Assembly: GCA_023664345.1 (NCBI GenBank)
Contig: JAMPFQ010000001.1
Location: 1 to 64,000, forward strand
Direction: 5' to 3'
Source of the DNA: Lachnospiraceae bacterium
GTDB taxonomy: Bacteria; Bacillota; Clostridia; Lachnospirales; Lachnospiraceae
Length of the DNA stretch: 64,000 nucleotides
Shown piece after piece: positions 16,685 through 24,274 of this stretch. Under the pieces are notes generated by a model. The model saw nothing but the letters and a program-made list of their open reading frames with translations, did not search any database and had not been told where the DNA came from. How positions within the stretch are numbered: position 1 is the first letter of the stretch; every line of letters begins with the position of its first letter. The translations under genes were made by a program, and so were the position numbers.

Positions 16685-17713
16685 TCAGTCTTGACTTCTC
16701 CGATCCCTTACCGGAATGTAAAGCGTCATCCTGGTGCCTGTTCCCACTTCGCTCTCAGCCTGTACTTCAATGCCCAGGTGCCGGAAGACGCGGCGGCACA
16801 GATACAGTCCGATGCCCGTGGATCTTTCGTCCATCCGACCATTATATCCGGTGAAGCCTCTCTCAAAGATCCGGGGCAGATCCTCCGGGCGTATGCCGAT
16901 CCCGGTGTCTTCCACGCAGAGGACGACGCGCTCCTCTTCCTCACTTGTCCGGATGGTGACGCGTCCCTGTTTCGTATATTTAACACTGTTGGAGATCAGC
17001 TGCCTGATGCAGAAGCCGAGCCATTTTTCATCCGTCAGCACTTTCATGTGCATTTCCTGCAATTCCAGGCTCAGGCCTTTATTGATAAAGAGGATTGAAA
17101 AATCCCTCGCTGTCCGTTTCAGGATGTCATAGAGATCATATTCTTTCAGCACCAGGTCGGAAGACAGGCTTTCCAGGCGTTGAAAAGCAAGCACCATCTC
17201 CACATACTGTTCGATCTTCCACAGTTCTTCCCTCAGGAAAAAGCTGTTCTTATCCCCCTCTCCTCCATTTTCCAGCAATAGTTTCATGGCGGCGATGGGC
17301 GTCTTGATCTGATGAGTCCACATCAGGTAATAGTCATTACAGTCAGCGGCTTTCGCCTCCCACTCCCCCCGTTGTGCCCCCCCGGCAGCGTTTACGGCTT
17401 CCAGCAGTTCCAGCAGTTCTTCCCAGAGCGTGCTGCCCTCCTCCCGCAGCCCTTCCGTCAGAAGTTCTCCGGACTGTTCATAATGCCTGACTGTGTCCTC
17501 CAGCTTCCTGCAGCGCCTCACATAAGCGGTTCCTTTCCATATCCCTGCTGCCCCCCAGAAGATCAAAGCCAATATCGCCCCATACAGGAGTTTGGGAAGA
17601 TTTTCGATATGGTAAAGCCCGCCCACCGCCAAAAACAGGAACACCGTGATAAGATACAGCGCTGCCGCCACTCTCTTTTCCCTCAAAAAACGGATCCAGT
17701 ATCTCATGGTCAT
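16685..17713 (-). CDS. Sensor histidine kinase, BceS-like (intramembrane-sensing)
   Basis: 342 residues. Two helices (about 16-33 and 42-58) are joined by a loop of under ten residues, so there is almost no outer sensor, as in BceS-type kinases. The phosphoacceptor is H134 in MWTHQIKTPIAAMK. The ATPase domain shows NSVKYT, DTGIGI, and GIGLYLCRR. BceS-type kinases usually sense antimicrobial peptides through a partner BceAB ABC transporter, but none is encoded in this window. The start overlaps the stop of the regulator gene by 4 bp. Confidence 0.9.
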   Translation of the reverse strand: MTMRYWIRFLREKRVAAALYLITVFLFLAVGGLYHIENLPKLLYGAILALIFWGAAGIWKGTAYVRRCRKLEDTVRHYEQSGELLTEGLREEGSTLWEELLELLEAVNAAGGAQRGEWEAKAADCNDYYLMWTHQIKTPIAAMKLLLENGGEGDKNSFFLREELWKIEQYVEMVLAFQRLESLSSDLVLKEYDLYDILKRTARDFSILFINKGLSLELQEMHMKVLTDEKWLGFCIRQLISNSVKYTKQGRVTIRTSEEEERVVLCVEDTGIGIRPEDLPRIFERGFTGYNGRMDERSTGIGLYLCRRVFRHLGIEVQAESEVGTGTRMTLYIPVRDRRSQD

Positions 17714-18387
17714 ACCACCATATATCCCAGCCCTTTCCTGGTCTGTATATACTGCGCCGCCGAAACGCTCTCCATCTTTTTGCGCAGCCTTGTCATGTTC
17801 ACGGTCAATGTGTTGTCGTCCACAAAGCAGTCGTTATCCCACAGACGCTTCATGATAGCCTCTCTGGAAACGGGTTTTCCCCCATTTTCCAGCAATAACT
17901 GCATGATCCGAAATTCATTCCTGGTCAGTTCCAGTTTCTGGCCGTTGACCAGAAGAGAAGCGTCGGACAGATCCAGGATCAGGCCATTGTATTCGCATAC
18001 ATCCGTCTGGTTCCGGAACGCATAAGCGCGCCGGAGCAGCGCCTGCACTTTTGCAGACAATACTTCCAGGTCAAAGGGCTTGGCCACAAAGTCGTCGCCG
18101 CCCATATTTACCGCCATCACAATGTTCATATTATCCGACGCAGAGGACACAAAGATGATCGGCACCTGGGAGATCTGCCTGATCTGTCCGCACCAATAAT
18201 GTCCGCTGTAGAAAGGCAGCCCGATATCCAGAAGCACCAGATGGGGCCTGTGCTCCGCAAACTCTGTCAGCACTTTGCGGAAATCCTGTGCGCAGGCAAC
18301 CTCATAGCCCCATCGGGTCAGATAACTGCTCACCTCTCCCGCGATCACCGCGTCGTCCTCCACAATAAAAATCCTGTACTGTTCCAT
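17710..18387 (-). CDS. OmpR-family response regulator, BceR-like
   Basis: 225 residues: receiver domain with the acidic pocket EDD near the N-terminus and phosphoacceptor Asp in LVLLDIGLPFYSGHYWC, then a winged-helix DNA-binding domain ending RKGLGYMVV. It is the partner of the kinase directly downstream (ATGA overlap). The nearest upstream gene is the histidine phosphatase, 53 bp away across a strong hairpin, so the pair may be transcribed with it or from a short promoter. Target genes are not evident here. Confidence 0.92.
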   Translation of the reverse strand: MEQYRIFIVEDDAVIAGEVSSYLTRWGYEVACAQDFRKVLTEFAEHRPHLVLLDIGLPFYSGHYWCGQIRQISQVPIIFVSSASDNMNIVMAVNMGGDDFVAKPFDLEVLSAKVQALLRRAYAFRNQTDVCEYNGLILDLSDASLLVNGQKLELTRNEFRIMQLLLENGGKPVSREAIMKRLWDNDCFVDDNTLTVNMTRLRKKMESVSAAQYIQTRKGLGYMVV

Positions 18388-18407
18388 GGCAACTCCTCAA
18401 ATTCGGA

Positions 18408-18439
18408 TGAAGAAAGTCTGCAAATCAGACTTTCTTCAC
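18408..18439 (-). terminator. Perfect hairpin between the phosphatase and bceR-like genes
   Basis: TGAAGAAAGTCTG and CAGACTTTCTTCA form a 13-bp stem with a 5-base loop, two bases after the phosphatase stop. The 3' side contains TTTCTT but no long T-run, so it is a partial terminator or an mRNA-protecting hairpin. Confidence 0.6.
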
Positions 18440-18440
18440 G

Positions 18441-19169
18441 CTAGTCATGCCTGTCCCCGCTGTCACAGATCTCACAGAATCTGGCGGAAAACGCCGGTTC
18501 CTCTCCCCCCGCATAGAGATGGGAGATATCCCCGAAACTGCTGACACGGAAGACGGCCTTTCCCTCCCTGCGCTCTTCCGTATACACAGTGGTCACGGAG
18601 GAAGGCGCCGCACACATGTGATGCCATAAGATCATGGGGGACACATTCATCAGGTGGCTCAACAGCACACACTCCACCCCGAAATGGCAGAAAAACGCCA
18701 GCACATCCCGATTGCCCCTTTGGGTGTGGTAAAAGGCGCCGTTCCTGACATAACCATGCTCCGCAAGCACTCCGTCCAGTCCCTGCACCACTTTGTCATA
18801 CATTTCCCCCACATGTCCCTCTCGCATGATCTCCGTGGAAGCCCATCTCTCCTTGTCAAAATACGCCGGTTCCGCCGTCCAGTCCTGGGGCAGCCAGTCC
18901 CATGCGATCATTCTCCCCGGAGCCACATCAGGGCGCAGGATCCGGGGCGGAAATTCCTGCAGCCAGTCACATTCTGCCGCAGTCCGTCCCATTTTTTCCA
19001 AAGTCAGGGACGCCGTGTCCCTGGCACGTCCCAGGGGAGATACGTAAAAGTCCGTTATTTCCGTTTTTCCCATTCTCTCCGCCAGCAGGGCCGCTTCCCG
19101 CCAGCCTTTCTCCGTAAGGGAATCCTTTTCATAATCAGGATCTCCGTGCCGTATGATCAAAAGTTTCAT
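18441..19169 (-). CDS. Histidine phosphatase family protein
   Basis: 242 residues starting MKLLIIRHGDPDYEKDSLTE, the RHG motif holding the phosphate-accepting histidine of the phosphoglycerate-mutase-like superfamily. The second half has FCHFGVECVLLSHLM, where His in CHFG should complete the active site. Substrates of this family vary and cannot be named. The frame is open to 19352, but those 61 codons are translated repeat sequence (element at 19193-19345); the ATG at 19169 with AGGAGG upstream gives the true N-terminus. Confidence 0.88.
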   Translation of the reverse strand: MKLLIIRHGDPDYEKDSLTEKGWREAALLAERMGKTEITDFYVSPLGRARDTASLTLEKMGRTAAECDWLQEFPPRILRPDVAPGRMIAWDWLPQDWTAEPAYFDKERWASTEIMREGHVGEMYDKVVQGLDGVLAEHGYVRNGAFYHTQRGNRDVLAFFCHFGVECVLLSHLMNVSPMILWHHMCAAPSSVTTVYTEERREGKAVFRVSSFGDISHLYAGGEEPAFSARFCEICDSGDRHD

Positions 19170-19192
19170 CTGTGTTTTAAGTCCTCCTATTC

Positions 19193-19345
19193 CAGTTCCG
19201 TCTCTTCTCTTCAGCACCCCTTGCTCTGAAAGAAATTTCATCTGCATAAAACGCAGCTGAAAATTTCTTTCGGGTGCTTCCGTTCCGAGACTGTTCCAGT
19301 TCCTGCTTGCAGGAACTTGTTCCGCTCTCTTCTCTTCAGCACCCC
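19193..19345. repeat. Dispersed structured repeat R3, copy 1
   Basis: A 153-bp element also present at 31020-31190 in the same orientation. It starts and ends with near-identical direct repeats (TTCCGTCTCTTCTCTTCAGC and TTCCGCTCTCTTCTCTTCAG). Inside are the hairpin GAAAGAAATTTCA.../...TGAAAATTTCTTTC, the stem AGCACCC/GGGTGCT and the hairpin AGTTCCTG-CTTG-CAGGAACT. The last has compensatory changes in copy 2. It lies between the zip gene and the phosphatase gene, and its edge nearly touches the phosphatase ribosome site. Confidence 0.85.
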
Positions 19346-19355
19346 TTGCCATCCC

Positions 19356-20135
19356 TCACCCGAACACCACGTCCAGAACCATCATCAGCACGAAGCCTGC
19401 GGCGGCGCCGATGGTGCCGATATTGGAGTGCTCCCCCAACTGGGATTCGGGGATCAGTTCATCCACCACCACATAGATCATGGCCCCCGCCGCAAAGGCC
19501 AACAGATAGGGCAGGACCGGGACCACCTGCTCCGCCAGCAGTATGGTTACCAACGCGCCTATGGGCTCCACCACCCCCGACAGCATGCCATACAAAAAGG
19601 ACTTCCCCCGGGAGGAACCGACGCTCCGCAGGGGCATGGAGATAATGGCTCCCTCCGGAAAATTCTGTATGGCGATCCCCACCGCCAGCGCAGATGCTCC
19701 CGCCATGGTAATGCCCGTATTTCCCACCATAGCGCCTGCCACGGCCACGCCCACCGCCATGCCCTCGGGAAGATTATGCAGCGTGACCGCCAGCATCAGC
19801 ATGGTGGTCTTCTGCAGATCGGACTTTACCCCTTCCGGCTTCTCGCTGTCCATATGCAGGTGAGGCACCACACTGTCCAGCAAGAGCAAAAATCCCACAC
19901 CCAGCAGAAAGCCTGCAGCTGCCGGGAGCCACACGCAGCCCCCCTGCTCCTCCGCCATCTCAATGGCAGGAAGCAGCAGTGACCACACGGAAGCCGCGAT
20001 CATCACTCCCGCCGCAAATCCCAGAAGCATCTTCTCCAGCTTCCGGTTCATATCCTTTTTCATAAAAAACACCATTGCCGCACCTATGGAGGTTCCCAGA
20101 AAAGGGATCAGCAATATCAAAAAAACTTTCATCAT
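19356..20135 (-). CDS. ZIP-family metal transporter
   Basis: 259 residues with about eight membrane segments. The metal path is visible in helix 4 (TLHNLPEGMAVGVA) and helix 5 (GIAIQNFPEGAIIS), the paired HNLPEG/QNFPEG motifs of the GufA-like ZIP group that import zinc, iron or manganese. A short histidine-containing stretch VVPHLHMDSE lies before helix 4. The ATG-ATG pair at 20135 is taken as the start because the family begins there; a GTG at 20171 is in frame but has no ribosome site. The gene lies upstream of the phosphatase and bceRS-like genes and next to a Zn/Cd-ATPase operon. Confidence 0.9.
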   Translation of the reverse strand: MMKVFLILLIPFLGTSIGAAMVFFMKKDMNRKLEKMLLGFAAGVMIAASVWSLLLPAIEMAEEQGGCVWLPAAAGFLLGVGFLLLLDSVVPHLHMDSEKPEGVKSDLQKTTMLMLAVTLHNLPEGMAVGVAVAGAMVGNTGITMAGASALAVGIAIQNFPEGAIISMPLRSVGSSRGKSFLYGMLSGVVEPIGALVTILLAEQVVPVLPYLLAFAAGAMIYVVVDELIPESQLGEHSNIGTIGAAAGFVLMMVLDVVFG

Positions 20136-20178
20136 ATCAGACCGCCCGCTTTCTTTTCGTTCGCTGTTCACAGCAGTT

Positions 20179-20196
20179 CATACTATTGATAGTATG
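20179..20196. promoter_or_regulatory. Perfect palindrome upstream of the zip gene, possible operator
   Basis: CATACTAT-TG-ATAGTATG is an 18-bp perfect dyad 43 bp before the zip start. Size and place suit a homodimeric metalloregulator site, but it matches no consensus that I can name with confidence. Confidence 0.5.
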
Positions 20197-20420
20197 TGAT
20201 ACCGGTTGTTCAAAATGCATGGATCATTGCCCGCGGAAATAATCCAGCCTGCGCTCCTGGCAGGTCTCCGTCTTTTGACGGAAAGACCGTTTTGCCATGA
20301 AACACAGGCTTGTTGTCATTCTCCTGTAACCGGCAAAGCAGGCATATATGATATCCTACCTTATTTTGCCTGATTTTTCCTGCTTCGTCAACTGTCAGTT
20401 TCTATTCTCCTGCAATGCGG

Positions 20421-20713
20421 GTAACAGTTCAGCCATGGAAAGATTCACAAGCTGTGCGTGGGTGCTTGCACACTAAGCACTGATTGCGAATCATTCCATG
20501 AGCGGAGCGCCCTCAAATGAAATCAAAGACCCCGCAGCAAGCTGACGGGGTATCAATCTTGCAACGCAGCAAGCTGCGGGGTATTTGACCCTCGCGGCAT
20601 TCGCCAAGGTCCTACGGACTTTGGCTCATTGCCCGCGGGAATAAAAGATGAGCCGCAAAGCGGCGACGGATGCGAAGCAGACGCTTTTATGAATGTGAGG
20701 GCTGAACTGTTAC
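20421..20713. mobile_element. Miniature inverted-repeat element with 8-bp target duplication (IS66-like ends)
   Basis: A 293-bp element without any coding frame. The ends GTAACAGTTCAGCC (20421-20434) and GGCTGAACTGTTAC (20700-20713) are perfect 14-bp inverted repeats. Both are flanked directly by CAATGCGG (20413-20420 and 20714-20721), an 8-bp target duplication. Ends starting GTAA with 8-bp duplications are typical of the IS66 family. The inside is built of nested hairpins and contains repeat R1 (20521-20642) inside a GCCCTCA/TGAGGGC stem. It sits 15 bp past the P-type ATPase stop. The remaining spacer 20197-20412 shows only a short R1-like fragment (CATTGCCCGCGGAAATAA near 20225). Confidence 0.85.
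20521..20642. repeat. Dispersed structured repeat R1, copy 1
   Basis: A 122-bp segment nested in the miniature element and repeated almost exactly at 46388-46526. It contains hairpins CCCCGCAGC-AA-GCTG-A-CGGGG, CGCAGC-AA-GCTGCG, GGGT/ACCC and GCCAAGGTCC-TAC-GGACTTTGGC. Only the tip of the last hairpin differs strongly between copies. Confidence 0.85.
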
Positions 20714-20728
20714 CAATGCGGTCATTCC

Positions 20729-22678
20729 TCAGGCAGGTTTCCGAACCGCCGCGCCGTCTACTTTCAGGCATCGAACCGCGTTCAGCACCGCCAGCACCAT
20801 GACTCCCACATCCGCGAAGATCGCCAGCCACATGCCCGCATACCCCAGCGCTCCCAGAACAAGGCAGACCGCCTTGACTGCCAGCGCGAACACGATATTC
20901 TCGTAGACAATGCGCAGGCATTTTCTGGAGATCCGCATGGCCATCGCGATCTTCTCCGGATTGTCGTCCATCAGTACGATATCCGCCGCCTCGATCGCCG
21001 CGTCGGAGCCAAGGGCTCCCATGGCGATGCCGATATCCGCCCTGGAAAGCACCGGAGCGTCATTGATACCGTCACCCACAAAAGCGAGGATCTCTTTCGG
21101 CGCTTTCTCCGCGATCAGCTTCTCTACCGCCTCCACCTTATCCGCGGGAAGCAGTTCGCTCCTTACCTCATCCAAAGCCAACAACCCCGCCACATGATCC
21201 GCCACCGCCTTGCTGTCCCCGGTAAGCATCACTGTCTTTTTCACTCCTGCCGCCTTAAGGCCTGCAATGGCGGAACCTGACTGCTCTTTTACCACGTCGG
21301 AGATCAGGATATATCCGGCATAGGCTCCCTCCACCGCCAGATGGATCACCGTGCCGATCCCCGTATTCTCCGTGTAGGGGATTCCCAGCTTCTTCATCAG
21401 TTTTGCATTTCCTGCAGCCACCGTCACACCCTCCACGGAGGCTGTCACACCATGACCACCGATCTCTTCCACATCGGTCACCTTTGTCTGATCGATTTCA
21501 TACCCATAAGCCTCTTTCAGGCTCCTGCTGATGGGGTGAGTGGAATAGCTTTCCGCACAAGCCGCGTATTTCAGCAGTTCCGTCTCTGCCTCCGTTTTGC
21601 TCTCCGCGCAGCTTTTCGCAAACGCTTCGGAGGGACATATTTTTGTCACCTCAAAGACGCCTTTCGTCAGCGTACCGGTCTTGTCAAATACCACATACTT
21701 CGTCTGCGCCAGCGCCTCCAGATAATTCGACCCTTTCACCAGGATGCCGCAGGCGGAGGCGCCGCCGATCCCGCCAAAGAAACTTAAGGGAATGGAGATC
21801 ACCAGTGCACAGGGACAGCTGATGACCAGGAAAGTCAGGGCACGGATCACCCACACATCCCAATGGACGGGATTGCCCATAAGCAGGCTGACGATATTGG
21901 GAATGACCGCCAGTGCCAGTGCGCTGTAGCACACCGCAGGGGTATAGTATTTTGCAAATTTGGTGATGAAATTCTCGGTCTTTGCCTTTTTCATGCTGGA
22001 GTTTTCCACCAGATCCAGTATCTTTGACACGGTGGACTCCCCAAATTCTTTGGTGGTGCGTATCTTCAGCAGTCCAGTGATATTTACACAGCCGCTGATG
22101 ACTTCTTCCCCTTCTTTTATTTCGCGGGGAACGCTCTCGCCGGTCAGGGCGCTGGTGTTCAGGGTGGAGCTTCCCTCCGTCACCACGCCGTCCAACGGGA
22201 TCTTCTCGCCGGGACGCACTACGATAACGGATCCGATCTCCACATCGTCCGGATCCACCTGTTCCAGTTCGCCGTTCTCTGTCTCAATATTGGCAAAATC
22301 AGGCCTGATATCCATCAGCGCCGTGATATTCCTGCGGCTCTTTCCCACTGCCACCGCCTGGAACAGCTCCCCGATCTGATAGAACAGCATAACGGCCACT
22401 CCCTCAGCAAATTCCCCCTCCTGACCCCGGGCTTCCTGATAGACACCCAAAAGCATTGCGCCCACGGTAGCCACCGCCATCAGGAAATTTTCGTCAAATA
22501 CTTCGCCATGGATGATCCCCAGCGCCGCCTTGCGCAGGATGTCATAGCCGATCACCAGATAGGGGATCAGGTACAATGCAAATCTGGCATAGCCCTGTAT
22601 CGGCACAAAATACAGCACCACCATGAGGATTGCGGCGACAATGATCCGGTACAGAACCTTTTTCTGTTTCTTAGTCAT
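20729..22678 (-). CDS. Zn/Cd/Pb-exporting P1B-type ATPase
   Basis: 649 residues, about eight helices. It shows the actuator TGES loop (ALTGESVP), the metal site CPC in SCPCALVIS, the phosphorylation motif DKTGTLTKG, the HP motif in YSTHPIS, and GDGINDAP. Helix 7 carries a lysine (FALAVKAVC) and helix 8 an FADVG motif; with CPC this pattern marks the zinc/cadmium/lead subgroup rather than copper. The usual N-terminal metal-binding domain is missing from this chain and is probably supplied by the small protein encoded just upstream. GGAGG 7 bases before the ATG at 22678 fixes the start. The miniature element lies just past the stop. Confidence 0.92.
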   Translation of the reverse strand: MTKKQKKVLYRIIVAAILMVVLYFVPIQGYARFALYLIPYLVIGYDILRKAALGIIHGEVFDENFLMAVATVGAMLLGVYQEARGQEGEFAEGVAVMLFYQIGELFQAVAVGKSRRNITALMDIRPDFANIETENGELEQVDPDDVEIGSVIVVRPGEKIPLDGVVTEGSSTLNTSALTGESVPREIKEGEEVISGCVNITGLLKIRTTKEFGESTVSKILDLVENSSMKKAKTENFITKFAKYYTPAVCYSALALAVIPNIVSLLMGNPVHWDVWVIRALTFLVISCPCALVISIPLSFFGGIGGASACGILVKGSNYLEALAQTKYVVFDKTGTLTKGVFEVTKICPSEAFAKSCAESKTEAETELLKYAACAESYSTHPISRSLKEAYGYEIDQTKVTDVEEIGGHGVTASVEGVTVAAGNAKLMKKLGIPYTENTGIGTVIHLAVEGAYAGYILISDVVKEQSGSAIAGLKAAGVKKTVMLTGDSKAVADHVAGLLALDEVRSELLPADKVEAVEKLIAEKAPKEILAFVGDGINDAPVLSRADIGIAMGALGSDAAIEAADIVLMDDNPEKIAMAMRISRKCLRIVYENIVFALAVKAVCLVLGALGYAGMWLAIFADVGVMVLAVLNAVRCLKVDGAAVRKPA

Positions 22679-22795
22679 ATCAGTTCCTCCAAGTTTCCTG
22701 CCAGAATCCGGACCTCTCTCAAAGGGGCAGTCCCCCATTCACACGGAAGCGCATTTGAGAGCCGTCCGCCTCTGTCTTCCCGTCCGACCGCCGCG

Positions 22796-23017
22796 TCAGT
22801 CCAGAAAGATCTCGCAGTCGTCCTCCACCTTTTTGCATGCTTTCAATACTGCCTGCATGACTGACTTGTCATCGGTTCCTTCAGCAAATTCCACTTTCAT
22901 CTTCTGGGTCATAAAGCTGACCGTAACATCCTGCACACCCTCCACTTTCTTAGCTGCCTCTTCCATCTTCAGGGCACAGTTTGCGCAATCCACTTCGATC
23001 TTATAGGTTTTCTTCAT
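22796..23017 (-). CDS. CopZ-like heavy-metal-associated domain protein
   Basis: A 73-residue single HMA domain with the metal-binding motif DCANCALKM (Cys-x-x-Cys) at its N-terminus and a ferredoxin-like beta-alpha-beta pattern. It should act as a soluble metal chaperone or detached regulatory domain for the P-type ATPase encoded 117 bp downstream. GGAGG upstream supports the ATG at 23017. Promoter and operator-like sequence precede it. In zinc-type systems an acidic residue often joins the CxxC; here Asp-Cys precedes it. Confidence 0.88.
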   Translation of the reverse strand: MKKTYKIEVDCANCALKMEEAAKKVEGVQDVTVSFMTQKMKVEFAEGTDDKSVMQAVLKACKKVEDDCEIFLD

Positions 23018-23050
23018 CTTATCTTCCTCCACTCGTTTTTATTGAATACT

Positions 23051-23064
23051 TGAACCACTGTTCA
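23051..23064. promoter_or_regulatory. ArsR/SmtB-like operator at the metal-efflux promoter
   Basis: TGAACCACTGTTCA, within ATACT-TGAAC-N4-GTTCA-TATG, is a dyad of the type bound by ArsR/SmtB metal sensors. It overlaps the expected transcription start. No arsR-type gene is in the window. The core also fits the LexA pattern GAAC-N4-GTTC, but the gene content argues for metal control. Confidence 0.55.
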
Positions 23065-23071
23065 TATGTTT

Positions 23072-23099
23072 ATGTTACCATATTTCTCTTGTTTGTCAA
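23072..23099 (-). promoter_or_regulatory. SigA-type promoter of the metal-efflux operon
   Basis: TTGACA (23094-23099), a 16-base spacer and TAACAT (23072-23077) are read on the minus strand, with the dyad at 23051-23064 just downstream. Confidence 0.65.
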
Positions 23100-23122
23100 G
23101 AGATATTTTTATAAATTTCCTG

Positions 23123-23156
23123 TTGACATTCTGTTTTAAATAGTGTACTCTATTTC
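23123..23156 (+). promoter_or_regulatory. Promoter of the Rpn gene with a dyad over the -10
   Basis: TTGACA (23123-23128), a 17-base spacer and TACTCT (23146-23151) lie upstream of the Rpn-type gene. The -10 is inside the palindrome AAATAG-TGTACT-CTATTT, a likely repressor site. Confidence 0.5.
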
Positions 23157-23282
23157 CATCAAGAGTAATTCGATGAATCGTGTAATCAACACATTCCGGC
23201 ATATCTGCCACTTACTCAGGACATTATACAGTGGCGGAGGTGCTTGTGTTTTCCTCTGCGCTGCCACAAAGGAGGTAGCCAT

Positions 23283-24251
23283 ATGGGGAAAACCGATAAC
23301 ATCATGTATCGCTATATGAGCAATAAAGAACGATTTGCCGATTTGTTTAATGGAATTCTTTTCCAGGGCAGGAATATCATTCTGCCGGATCAGCTGTCAG
23401 AAGCTTCCGGTAAATATACCGCTATTTCACAGGAACTGATCAAGCGCTCCCGCAAACAACATTTGTTGAACCGAAACCGCGACATCAAAATGCTGTTACA
23501 ATCCGGTGGCGTCCTGCGCATCCTGACTGTGGAGAATCAAAAATACATTGATTACTCGATGCCCTTGCGCTGCATGGAATATGATGTCCTGGAATACAGG
23601 AAGCAATTAGACGAATTGAGAAATTCCAATCAGATACATAAAGCCTTCACAACAAAGGATGAATTCCTCTGCGGGCTGAAATCTGACAATCGGCTCTCCC
23701 CGGTATACACCATATGCCTGTATCATGGAGAAGCCGACTGGAATGGGCCATGGAGTCTGGCCGATATGATGGATTTTCAGAGTGATACGGATTTATTTCG
23801 CCCTTTCTTTGCCGATTATCCATTCCGGTTGTTCTGCATCAACGCCCAGCCGGACTTTGAGACATTCCATTCTGAATTGAAATTGTTCTTCATGGCCCTA
23901 AACCAGCGCGGCAACCCGGACGGCCTGCAGCAGCTGATGACGGAATATGATGCATACCAGCATCTTTCCCCTGACACGGCGGAAACCCTGGCAACGCTTT
24001 TGGATATGCCGCAGATATGGGAAAAGCGGGAAGAATATATGAATCAAAACAGGGAGGATTACGATATGTGTTACGCAGTGCAAAAATGGCATGAACAGGA
24101 CATAAGCAAAGGCATGGCTCTGGGTCGGGAAGACAAAACCAGACAAATTGTCACAAACATGCTCAAAAGAGGCTTCTCAGACGAGGACATTTCCGCCCTG
24201 GCGGAATGCAGCCAGGCAATGATTGACGAAATGAGGGGAACGCTCACATAA
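23283..24251 (+). CDS. Rpn/PDDEXK-family nuclease (transposase-like)
   Basis: 322 residues. The N-terminal NKERFADLFNGILF and ILPDQLSEASGKY match the start of the Rpn (recombination-promoting nuclease, transposase_31-like) family. The C-terminus ends in a small helical module (RQIVTNMLKRGFSDEDISALA) that is usual for it. Despite the family's transposase label, such proteins act as RecA-independent recombination nucleases, and many are domesticated. The ATG at 23283 has AAAGGAGG upstream. No inverted repeats flank the gene, so it is not an insertion sequence here. Catalytic residues are not confidently assigned by eye. Confidence 0.8.
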   Translation: MGKTDNIMYRYMSNKERFADLFNGILFQGRNIILPDQLSEASGKYTAISQELIKRSRKQHLLNRNRDIKMLLQSGGVLRILTVENQKYIDYSMPLRCMEYDVLEYRKQLDELRNSNQIHKAFTTKDEFLCGLKSDNRLSPVYTICLYHGEADWNGPWSLADMMDFQSDTDLFRPFFADYPFRLFCINAQPDFETFHSELKLFFMALNQRGNPDGLQQLMTEYDAYQHLSPDTAETLATLLDMPQIWEKREEYMNQNREDYDMCYAVQKWHEQDISKGMALGREDKTRQIVTNMLKRGFSDEDISALAECSQAMIDEMRGTLT

Positions 24252-24274
24252 AAATAAAGATATCACGTCCCTGC

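Noticed and set aside
20553..20921. 122-codon minus-strand frame across the miniature element and the P-type ATPase end
   Set aside because: It reads through hairpins of R1 and out of frame with the ATPase; no start signals.
23051..23064. LexA-type SOS box (GAAC-N4-GTTC)
   Set aside because: It fits the core pattern, but it controls a metal chaperone and ATPase operon; an ArsR/SmtB-type site is more likely.
23283..24251. Insertion sequence around the Rpn/transposase-like gene
   Set aside because: No inverted ends or target duplications were found, and the gene has its own promoter.
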